The translations under genes and the position numbers were made by a program. Positions 1 through 12,400 of a DNA stretch of 64,000 nucleotides are shown one piece after another. Origin of the DNA: Panopea generosa (taxonomy: Eukaryota > Mollusca > Bivalvia > Adapedonta > Hiatellidae); the NCBI GenBank assembly GCA_029582155.1, contig CM055897.1, positions 19,555,857 through 19,619,856 on the forward strand, in the 5' to 3' direction. Under the pieces are notes generated by a model. It was not told the DNA's origin and did not search any database. It was given only the letters and a program-made list of their open reading frames with translations. Each line of letters starts with the position of its first letter. Position 1 is the stretch's first letter.

Positions 1-308
1 TAGGACAAATTTCATAATGATCATGTTAAATACTGATGGTTGTAGTACATGTAGCACTTATCTTAATGGTAAATTTTTTTATACAGTCAAATCTGTCTTA
101 AGCAGCCAGTCAAGGGGAGGAGCAAAAGTGGCCTTTTAAGACTGCTTAATACAGGTGGTCACTTACACAGGTTTGGCTGTAGTACAACATGACATGTCAG
201 ATGCCAGGTTAATAGATAGTTATTTTGAAATCGTTTTCTGAATAATTTTGTGCTCAGCCAATTTATATTGTTTGATTTCATAAGAAAAGATTGCTGTTAA
301 TATTTCAG

Positions 309-476
309 GATGTGGATCAGTCCAGTGTTTCCACGGTTACCCGTTGCCAGTATGGAAAAGGGAGAGAGTGAAACCCATTTCAAGCGTGACCTTGTAGACT
401 ACATTTCTGCCTATAAGGCTTACCAGCTGAAGGAATGGACAGAGCATATAGCACAACATGACATGTCAAGTGCCAG
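309..476 (+). CDS. TDP1: TDP1 exon (first in window)
   Basis: The acceptor is 'tttcag' ending at 308 and the donor is 'gttaat' from 477. Base 309 completes a codon begun in an upstream exon. The exon reads [12 protein letters not shown], then [18 protein letters not shown] and [12 protein letters not shown], which parallels TDP1 sequence following the first half-site. It ends with two bases (AG) of an Arg codon completed by the next exon. The donor, GTTAAT, is a weak consensus. A near copy of this exon end plus donor sits in the intron at 182-222. Confidence 0.93.
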
Positions 477-3400
477 GTTAATAGATCAATAGTTACTATT
501 ATGATATATGGGTTTAAAAGCATTATCAGTCCATAACAGCTTGTTCATTTATATGACATTCAGTTCTATGGTTTGAGGAAGATTCCAGATGCATATGAAT
601 CTGTGTAGATGAGGTAACTGGCAGATTTTTTCCAAGGTTAGCTCAACACTGATGTAAATATATCTCCTTAGGTCACAGAGGACCCCTTTGGTGATATGGG
701 AGTTGCACCACATTTTAATGTTTAATGCAGAAAACTTCATAATTGCTGCATTGTTGTTAGTTGTAATTTTGGGCATCAATTATAGGTGTCGAGCAAATAC
801 AAGACTGCAATTACATTAGCTTAAGTTCTGGTTACTTACTTTACCAAGGGTGACATCAAATGTGATTTGATGATTATGTCACAATCGATGTAAAACTTGT
901 AATCAGTGTAAAATTTTGTCTTAATCAGTGTAGAACTTGTATCTCAGTCAGTGTAAAACTCATGTCATAATCCATGTAAAACTTGTGTCTCAACCAGTGT
1001 AAAGCGTATACCTTAATCAGATCAGTGTAAAATTGTGTCTCACTGTTTTAAAATTTACATCTTATTCATTGTAAAACCTATGCCTCAATCAAATAAGTGT
1101 AAAACGTGTATCTTAATCTGTATCTCAATCAGTGTAAAACTTGTGTCACAATCCAAGTAAAACTTATGTCACATTTAGTGTAAAATTTATGATATTATCA
1201 GTGTAAAATTAAAGTCACAATTAGTGTTAAGTTGATGACATAATCAGTGTAAAAACTATGAGAGAAAGGGAAACACTACAGTAAATTTTATAATCCTGTT
1301 CAAAATTTAAGATACATGACTGTATAATATTCAAACAAAAGAAATACAACATTGCAAATAGTAGTCAGGAAATATAGTAAAGGGAGACAATGGAACATAA
1401 AATGGATACTCATGTTGGAATGAGTTAACCGTCCTTTGGTGTGGGTTTTTTTCACCATATATTTGATTAAACTAAAAAAAAACAGGATCTAGAAAATATT
1501 GTTTTACAATATATTTTTTTTTGGCAATACAAATTATAGTTTATACTGAAATGTATCTGTATTGCAATGAATGTGTATCTTATTGCCTGCAGTAATGATA
1601 ATAAATTATTGTTCTTATCAACTTTTGTGTCACTTTGCGATTTGATGAAGTGAGTTGATTTTTCTGTAGATTTGTTCTGTTTTGGCATATTTTATTAATT
1701 TAGTACTTTTTACTAGTATGAAACTTTAAATGCGATATTGTCCGACACGGAAGTAGGGTGAAGAGTACACACTTCTTACATTATAGCTCATTTAAACTTG
1801 GATACTATAGAAACATTTGCACTGCTTATGTCATTGTGATCAAGCATTGCAGGGCTGATCACGGCCAAAATGACCATATGTGACAGGGACTGCTTTTTTC
1901 CCCTCAAATTCAACTTTTTCATATATGTGATATAAGCAAGCATAAACATACTATAATGTGGACATTGTATTAATGTCATCCGCCTTGCTTGCGGATAGTC
2001 GTGGGTTCAATCCCCAACCGGGTCATACCAAAGACTTAAAAATGGTACTAGAAGCTTCCTTGCTTGATGCTCAACATTTAGAGGAAAGTTCTAGGACTGG
2101 TCGTTCTGGTGTCAGTATAATGTGACTGGGTGGGGTATCATTCCATGTGTCTACGGCATGATACTTCAGTGTAACAGCGGTCAGAATACTATCTCAAGTT
2201 GACACTGTCGCGATATGACTGAAAAATTGTTGAAAGCAATGATAAACACCATACAACAATAACACCAACATTGTATTAATGTCATTTTTTTTTTATAAAA
2301 AATGTTGCAGAAAATAAACAGAAAGTTATAATAATAATAATAATAATATTATCTGTCATCAATCTGCTATCAATACTTTCAAGTACTTTGATTATATTCA
2401 GGAGTATTGGATAATAATTTATCTATAATATACAGGTTATATTAACAATGGACGGAATTCTATAGATAATTATTATATCTTTTGAAATCTTCATTTGACT
2501 GTTTCATTCATCCAATTAATTACTTGAAGACACTTGCTAGAGGCCACAGTTATGATATCATTCAAATGGATCATATTCAACTTGTTTAATATACATAGAA
2601 AGGTTGTCCGTGACCGAGTGGTCTACAGTGCCATCTCAAGATCACTTATCTCTCACCATAACGGTCGTAGGTTCAAGTCACGCTCGCCCCGAAAGGTTTG
2701 CCAGTAACTTGCGTAAGGACAGTAGTTGTACTCAGATAGATTCATTCTGAGTGTATGGAGCAAAGTATTAGCATGTACATATCATTTCAGGGTTGTAATC
2801 ATAGGGTCAGTTCCAGGTCGTCATGTTGGTGAAAAGGTCAAGTCCAACTGGGGTCATCTGAAATTGAGAAAGGTTTTACGACAGCATGGTCCGGAACTGT
2901 CCACAGTGAAAACATGGCCAGTTGTTGGTCAGTTCTCCAGTATCGGCTCCATGGGACCGAACAAAGAGAACTGGCTCTGTGGGGAGTGGTTACAGTCACT
3001 GGGGGCATCAAGATCAGCCTACGGTCTCCATAGCAGCATGCCCTTACAGCTGGTAATATATTAAACTAAGTATTAATCATCATTGACAACATTATCTCTT
3101 TTTAGTAGATATTCATTGACCTTGTTAATGCTTTATTTGAATGGTTATCTATGATAATTTCAAATTGGAAGATGTTCTTAAATATTTCATGTTTTTAGTT
3201 TCTCAAGGCATTACTTATTAGGCTTGTAAATTTCATTTCAAGACTGCTCTATTTTTGTATAGGTATAACTCAAAATACATGTACTGTGACCCATCGCAAG
3301 TCCTGTGATTTCAGTTTCATGTTCAAACTATTCCCAACCAACATCAACATACTTTCCGTGTTTCATTAATCAGTCATCATAATGCATGTAGGTATGGAAA

Positions 3401-6400
3401 AGGTTCAGAACTTTCCATGTTTCATTAATCAGTCATCATAATGCATGTAGGTATGGAAAAGGTTTAATAGAACTTTCCATGTTTCATTAATCAGTTATCA
3501 TAATGCATGTAGGTATGGAAAAGGTTCAGAACTTTCCATGTTTCATTAATCAGTCATCATAATGCATGTAGGTATGGAAAAGGTTCAGAACTTTCCATGT
3601 TTCATTAATCAGTCATCATAATACATGTAGGTATGGACAAGGTTCAGAACTTTCGATGTTTCATTAATCAGTCATCATAATGCATGTAGGTTTGGAAAAG
3701 GTTCAGAACTTTCCATGTTTCATTAATCAGTCATCATAATGCATGTAGGTATGGACAAGGTTCAGAACTTTCCATGTTTCATTAATCAGTCATCATAATG
3801 CATGTTCATGTAGGTATGGACAAAGTGTAGAACTATTCATGTTTCATTATATTGTTTAATCAAAATACATATACGTGTCTGCTACTGATGCTCTGAATAA
3901 ATGTATACATATTAATATATAACTATTGGAAAATAATTTTGGGCCTTGTGTTTACATGTCTTATAACTGACTTTAAATAAAAATCATTGTATTTTATCTT
4001 TAATATTAAAAATATTGAAGTCTGTTGATTGTTTATTCTTAATTATGATAACATTTTGTGTTCCAGTGACACATTTTTCCAATATTTTCCGCCAGATATT
4101 CCCGAGTAAAGACAATGTCAGACTGAGTCTGGAAGGGTTCCCTGCAGGAGGTAGTATACCATACACAGTCAAAACAGCCAAGAAGCAGTTATGGCTGCAT
4201 AATTTCTTCCAGTAAGTTAATGATTTTGATACTTGTACTTTATAGAATATATAGATTCCCACTTCAAAGGTCAAGGTCACAATTTAACTTTGTTTGACAA
4301 CTTGTTCAGTCTGTTTGAGATTTTTGTAACAGGTCTGTACTTTTGTTGTACATGGATGGATTTTAAAACCACATGGCTCAATTGATCAACATGACAGGAA
4401 GAAGTGTCGCGTGTATGACACAGAACCTTTCCAAAAAGGTCAAGGTCACAATTTCAATTTGTTTGATATTTCGTGTTTGGTCTGTAACTTTGTCTTATAT
4501 GGTGGGATTTAACTTGGATCAATTGATCATGATGACACAACGACATGTCTAACATAAAACCCAATTTATCAACATCAACATGACATGATAACATGTTGCA
4601 TATAAGACCCAGAACGTTACCTCAATAGTCAAGGTCACACTTTCAATTTGTTTGATATGTCATGTGTGGTCTGTAACTGTGTCATACATGGAGGGATTTT
4701 AAAATAGCTTGACACAATTGATCAACATATTATGATGATGCATCACCTGCATAAACCTGTAGAAATACCTAGACCTTTTACATCAGATGTCAAGGTCAAG
4801 GTTACACGAAGGTCAAGGTTACACTTTAATTTAAAAAACATGAAATTGCATTTCTAGTCTAAAATGTCAGTCCATTACTCTTGATATTTATGGATACATA
4901 TAATCATTTCCACAGACCATTTGGGGGATCATGAAGCACTTACCAGTGATATTTCTTGTTGTACAACATCTTGTTGTAAAACAAATTTTACAAATTATTG
5001 TGCTGATGATTCTTCTGTCACAAAATAAGTTGGAAATCTATTTTAGTCTAACTAGTTGAACTCATTTTTAACACAGTAACATGATCTTGCAGTCCTACGT
5101 TATTTGGTTTGAAATATTTTCAAAATGGTTCAGAGGGGCTGTGGTTTCTTGCTGCAGATGAGTAAAGCAAAAACTAGCATAGCCTATACTGCAGTAAGAG
5201 ATGACTGGTGTTAAAAAGTGACTTTACAGGATTTAACATGTAACACATGCATTTATATAAAAAAAATCTTGCACTGTCTCAAAAAAAAAAGAAGCTGGTC
5301 AACCTACCAATAATTGTGAATTTTCATCTGTGCTATGAAATTTTCATTCCTCCTATGAAAAAAAAATTATAAAAGATTCTATGTTGATTTTTTTGACCAT
5401 AGAGATTTAAGACCTTGTATATATAGAATAAAAACAAAAAAACTGTAGTGAGACCAGAATGATGTTAGTGAAAAGTAAAAAATCAAAGTTTCACGACTAA
5501 GATACTTAGTTGAAATTGAATTACAAAGTGAAAATATAAATAAAACATTAAAATTGTAGGTAATATTTTGATGAAAAATGATTCGCTATATTGTTTCAGT
5601 GATGCATTTTCTGATTTGTGTTTCTTTTGACTTCTGTTAATTCAACATGGCTATTGTTACTAACAAAAGTGACTGAGCAAATTTTTATTCCGGATTTCTA
5701 TAACAGTGACACAGTCATGTTTACATTGAATTATAAAGGAAAACAATGAAAATGATTACTCTTTTAAATTTTTCAGTATTCTGAAAAAAAGGTTAGAAAA
5801 TTCTGAAATACATGCATATACATGTAATTACATGATAAACTTTGAAAAATTTTCGGGGGAAAATGACTCCTGTTAAAACTTCAATTATTATACTATCGAT
5901 CCATTGTTTTACCCATTACAACTTTATAGTGTCTGGAAGTCTGATGGCAGTGGGAGAAGTAAAGCTATGCCACATATCAAGTCCTACATGCGGCCAACAC
6001 AGGAAGGTAGTAAGGCTGCATGGTTTGTAGTGACAAGGTAAGTAGTCCCAAGCCACTTTTTAGCCGTCGGTGGCGTTGGCATCTGTAGACATCCGGGTTA
6101 AACTTTTGCATTTAGTTGAATTTAAGTTTTGGTGTTTGTCTCCAATCTTAAACTTTGCATGGGTGGTGAGTTTTATCCCATAGGTGAGCTTAGTTATCTC
6201 CTGACAACTCTTGTTAATTATGACTGTGGTTTTGAAAAAAAAGTAATTACATGTATTAATTGGCTTCAGTTGTTTATTTGTATATCGATCCTTTTCAATT
6301 GCTTGATCTAAGGTGCTATCTTAAAAGTCGTTTTCATCTCATCACTGTGGTCACGGGTTCAAGCCCTGGTCAGTCATATTAGCAAGTTTGTCAGTTACTT

Positions 6401-9400
6401 GAGGAAGGATGTCTAGTTTTACTCAGATTAATGAATGTATGTCTGGGGTCTTCTTTCCACCACTACTAACTGGATGTCATATATATTAAACCTGTAATCT
6501 GTTGAAAATGGCAATAATCCTTTGTTCAGTTGTTTCTAGACATTTATAAATATATAAATATTAACAGTTTCTAATAAAAGTTAGATCACATTATTCCCTT
6601 GGTAATATCTATTTTGGTATACTCTGTAATAAGAGCATGTGGTCTAGTGGTTGAGCATCAAACCTAGGACCAGAGGGTCATTGGTTTGATCCTCCCCTAC
6701 AGTTTGTATAAAGAAAGTAAGGTAAATAAGTTTAAACTAATTTATTTCAGTTGCAACCCAGTCTTTGCTAGAATAAACCAGCAACAAAATATACATAGAA
6801 ATGTGGTTTAAAAGTATATGTATGTTACTTGTCTTTTTTTCAAATTTAAGTTCCAAGTCTTTGTTATATATTTGTACACAAAAACAAAAAAGGAAATGAG
6901 CAGTGTTGCATTGAATCATCACTACATAGTATTACATAAAAAAAATGCAACTCTAACCAATAGTAAAGCAATCTTATCTGCAATAGAATTTTATTTTAAA
7001 TTTATGCTCCAAGTTTATGTCAGGAGCATGGAGGTGACTGCTGTTGCTGAACGTACTATCATGACACTATTAATATTGCTGGTTACTATTGCAATAGTAA
7101 TTTATTACTACTCAATTTGGTATATTGTTACAACAAAATAGTATCATTAGGAGTGTACGGCAAGATACAACATACTTACAACTAAATAGTATAATTTAGT
7201 AGGCGGTTATTGAAGACATTTATTTCTGTTATGTATGGAATAGAAATACTATATGGTAAACACAGACTTGTTAGAGTTTGGTATATGTTATAGGTTATAA
7301 TCTCTTTATAGTTCAGTGTATCTTACACTTTTGACAAATGCCATCTATTTATAGTTAAACAGTTACTGTATCTTTGCACTCCTGACAAATGCCATAATTT
7401 ATACCTTTGTAGATAGCATCTATTCCATAGCTTAAAGTCAAGGTCACAATCAAAGGTTCAAGATAAAAAAATGTTCACTTGATTGATTGAATACTTAGCG
7501 TCATTTTTATGCCATCGAGGGCTAACAGACGAAATATATGGAACAAGTTGTCACTATAATCAGACATGACTTTTATGTTGCATGCAAGTTCCAGGTCCAT
7601 AGCTCAATGGTCAAGAAATTGTCCCCTTTAATATCTAGTTATGTTATAATCTTATGATTTTTCTTTGCTATTGTAGTGCCAATTTGTCCAAAGCAGCTTG
7701 GGGAGCATTAGAGAAGAAAGGGGAACAACTCATGATACGATCCTATGAGATAGGAGTTCTGTTTTTGCCAAAGTTTTTTGTGAGTAAATTTATTTTTATA
7801 CATTCCAAAGCTGATGGAGTATCATACCATAACAATGAGTCTGCGGCATGCTACTCCAGTGTTCTAGAGTTACTGTTCCAAAGCAGACATTGTCTTGATA
7901 TGTGTGAAAAATTGTTGAAAGCAAATGTAAACACTATACAAAACAAACAGGAACAAAACCGAGCAATTGAACAAGATCATTATTTCATGTTTTTTTGTCA
8001 CTTAATATTGCCAGGATTCAATTGATGTTTTTGTTTTGATTATTTCATTTGTATAATTTATACCCAAATATTTACATTTGAGGTTAATACCCTCATGGTT
8101 GAACCTAAATAAAATTCTGTGCTTTCTATCCAATGAGCACACGCTAATTTTTTGGTTCAAGTATACCTTTTTGAAGAAATCAGACTATCAAAAGCAGAGG
8201 ACTTCCCAATTAAAAATCATTATTTTTCCTAAATGAGGCCAAACAAATTCCCATTTTTTGTGAATTTTTCTTACAAGTTGATAAAAACAATCTCTAAGGC
8301 TTAGGCCTCTTCCCAGTTTACAGGAATAAAGCCCTGTAATATCAATGTCAGAATGTCTTATATCAACATCCAACCAACATGGTTTTGTACAAGGTGTTTC
8401 AATGTCAGAATGTCTTATATCAACATCCAATCAACATGGTTTTGTATAAGGTATACCAATACCAGAATGTCTTATATCAACGTCCAATCAACATAGTTTT
8501 GTAAAAGTATATCAATGTCAGGATGTCTTATTTCAACATCCAATCAACATGGTTTTGTACAAGTATATCAATGTCAGAATGTCTTATTTCAACATCCAAT
8601 CGACATGGTTTTGTACTAGGTGTATCAATACCAGAATGTCTTATTTCAACATCCAATCAACATGGTTTTGTACAAGGTGTATCAATACCAGAATGTCTTA
8701 TATCAACGTCCAATCAACATGGTTTTGTACAGTTTTATCAATGTCAGAATGTCTTATTTCAACATCCAATCAACATGGTTTTGTACTAGGTATATCAATG
8801 TCAGAATGTCTTATTTCAATGACCAATCAACATGGTTTTGAACAAGGTATACCAATACCAGAATGTCTTATTTTAACATCCAATCAACATGGTTTTGTAC
8901 AAGGTATATCAATGTCAGAATGTCTTATATCAACATACATTTTACAAGGTGTATCAATACCAGAATGTCTTATATCAACATCCAATCAACATGGTTTTGT
9001 ACTAGGTGTATCAATACCAGAATGTCTTATATCAACTTCCAATCAACATGGTTTTGTACAGTTTTATCAATGTCAGAATATCTTATTTCAACATCCAATC
9101 AACATGGTTTTGTACTAGGTATATCAATGTCAGAATGTCTTATTTCAACGTCCAATCAACATGGTTTTGAACAAGGTATACCAATACCAGAATGTCTTAT
9201 TTCAACATCCAATCAACATGGTTTTGTACAAGGTATATCAATGTCAGAATGTCTTATATCAACATACATTTTACAAAGTGTATCAATACCAGAATGTCTT
9301 ATATCAACATCCAATCAACATGGTTTTGTACTAGGTGTATCAATACCAGAATGTCTTATTTCAACATCCAATCAACATGGTTTTGTACAAGTATATCAAT

Positions 9401-12400
9401 GTCAGAATGTCTTATTTCAACATCCAATCAACATGGTTTTGTACTAGGTATATCAATGTCAGAATGTCTTATATCAACGTCCAATCAACATGGTTTTGTA
9501 CTAGGTGTATCAATACGAGAACGTCTTATATCAATGTCCAATCAACATGGTTTTGTACAAGTATATCAATGTCAGAATGTCTTATATCAACGTCCAATCA
9601 ACATGGTTTTGTACAAGGTGTATCAATGTCAGAATGTCTTATATCAACGTCCAATCAACATGGTTTTGTACATGGTAAATTAATGTCAGAATGTCTTTTA
9701 TCATTATCCAATCAACATGGTTTTGTACAAGGTGTATCAGTGTCAGAAAGTCTTTTATCAGCATCCAATCAACATGGTTTTGTACAAGGTATACCAATGT
9801 CAGAATGTCTTATGTCAACATTCAATCAACATGGTTTTGTACAAGTATATCAATGTCAGAATGTCTTATATCAACGTCCAATCAACATGGTTTTGTACAA
9901 GGTGTATCAATGTCAGAATGTCTTATATCAACGTCCAATCAACATGGTTTTGTACAAGGTGTATCAATTTCAGAAAGTCTTGTCTTATTTCAACATCCAA
10001 TCAACATGGTTTTGTACTAGGTGTATCAATGTCAGAATGTCTTATATCAATGTCCAATCAACATGGTTTTGTACAAGTATATCAATGTCAGAATGTCTTA
10101 TATCAATGTCCAATCAACATGGTTTTGTACAAGTATATCAATGTCAGAATGTCTTATATCAACGTCCAATCAACATGGTTTTGTACAAGGTGTATCAATG
10201 TCAGAATGTCTTATATCAACACTAATCAACATGGTTTTGTACTAGGTATACCAATGTCAGAATGTCTTATATCAGCATCCAGTCAACATGGTTTTGTACA
10301 AGGTGTATCAATGTCAGAATGTCTTATATCAGCATCCAGTCAACATGGTTTTGTACTAGGTATACCAATGTCAGAATGTCTTATATCAACGTCCAATCAA
10401 CATGGTTTTGTACATGGTAAATTAATGTCAGAATGTCTTTTATCATTATCCAATCAACATGGTTTTGTACAAGGTGTATCAGTGTCAGAAAGTCTTTTAT
10501 CAGCATCCAATCAACATGGTTTTGTACAAGGTATACCAATGTCAGAATGTCTTATTTCAACATTCAATCAACATGGTTTTGTACTAGGTACATCAATGTC
10601 AGAATGTCTTTTATCAATGTCCAAATCAACATGGTTTTGTACTAGGTATATCAATGTCAGAATGTTTTATTTCAACATCCAATCAACATGGTTTTGTACA
10701 AGGTTTACCAATGTCAGAATGTCTTATTTCAACATCCAATCAACATGGTTTTATACAAGGTATACCAATGTCAGAATGTTTTATATCAACATCCAATCAA
10801 CGTGGTTTTGTACAAGGTATATCAATGTCAGGATGTATTATATCAACGTCCAATCAACATTGTTTTGTACAAGGTATATCAATGTCAGGATGTATTATAT
10901 CAACGTCCAATCAACATGGTTTTGTAGTAGGTATATCAATGTCAGAATGTCTTATATCAACGTCCAATCAACATGGTTTTGTAGTAGGTATATCAATGTC
11001 AGAATGTCTTATATCAACGTCCAATCAACATGGTATTGTAGTAGGTAAATTAATGTCAGAAAATCTTATATCAACATCAACACGTTTTTGTTCAGGTGGC
11101 ATCAGTTTTGCTGTTTCATTCACCAACTTAAACATATGTTTTCAGGTACATGTTCAACATATAATTCACCCATATATATGTGCTAGATAATAGATTACAT
11201 GTAACAAGCACAGTTTATATAAATGCCCTCTGATTTTGTTTATTTTGCCCATGGTTTATGTAAATTCAACAAATAAACTTCTTTCCTTTATTAGTCCCCT
11301 ACTAGTTGCACCGGATGGGACTATAGGTTTACCCTCACACTGGCCAATACGATTACTCAAAAAGTATCCAAGCAAGTTTTGTGAAACTATGCATGTGGAT
11401 TGAGGGCAATAAGGGGATAAAGCACATCATTTTATTTTTTTATTCGGGGAAAAAAGGTTGTTGTTGCTTTTGCAGCAAAATGGTAAAATTACAAAATGCA
11501 ACCTGAATTCTGTGGTAATGAAAAAAATGTATCATGTCTATATTTGTGAAACTTGGCATGTGGATAGAGGGCAATAAGGAGATCATGCACATTATTTAAT
11601 TTCTTTTTAAGTCGGACAAAAATTGTGGTTGCTATGGCAACAAAATTTGTAAATCGGAAGGGGAATTATGTATGGCTTGCAATACTCCAGTAACTTGTCA
11701 ACACGGATGTTTCATTCTTAGTTCCATGATAAGGTGATCACAGATGGTTACAAACGGTATCAAGGACGTGAGCAGAAGTGTGAGTGCTAGCTGTTATGTG
11801 TCTGTAAATGTTTTTTTTTAGGATGGCGGTGAAACCTTCGGTGTAACAAATGATATACAAGAAGCTAGATCTTCCAACAAACTGCTGGTGCCATACTCTC
11901 TGCCTACTTCCATATACGAGAAGAAAGGTAACTAGATACTGTTTAAGCTCTCTATATATTGTTATGCTATACAAAAGCTCATTTAGTAATTACTTAAAAA
12001 AAATATTATTTACTCGATTCACAAAACCAAGGACTCTTATAGGATAGGAAACTGTCATCTCTTTACTAAACGTTGATAAAAAAGTGCTCAAAAAATTAAT
12101 AATTTGGCAAATTACTGGTAATCAGACTTTAGAGGCAACTGGTTCATAAAATATAAGCCGTATGGAACCTTAGATGTTTTATGATAGTTTTAAACATGCA
12201 AAATGAGCTCGAATTAAAATCTTTGCTGTTTGAAGTAAAAGTTATCAGTACACTCAGGTACTTTCAATTTGTTTTTTTTAGTTGCAGTATATACATTTTG
12301 TAATCATCAATATTTCAACAGTTTAAAACAAAATTTACTGAGAATGGTCTCCATTTATAGAGAATTTCATTGTGCAAAGAAAGAATCTTGATTTGTGTTC

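Noticed and set aside
6818..7141. 107-codon ORF with membrane-like segments
   Set aside because: AT-rich intronic sequence between two confirmed TDP1 exons; no recognisable family.
7780..8025. Extension of the TDP1 exon to the stop near 8025
   Set aside because: The donor GTGAGT at 7780 is good, similarity to TDP1 stops there, and the extension runs into a SINE fragment.
9717..11048. 443-codon ORF as a repeat protein gene
   Set aside because: It is the translation of a 57-bp minisatellite inside a TDP1 intron. Parallel ORFs exist in other frames, and start and stop fall at unit-length irregularities.
8337..11094. CRISPR-like array
   Set aside because: No constant repeat with unique spacers: the whole unit is repeated, in a eukaryotic intron.
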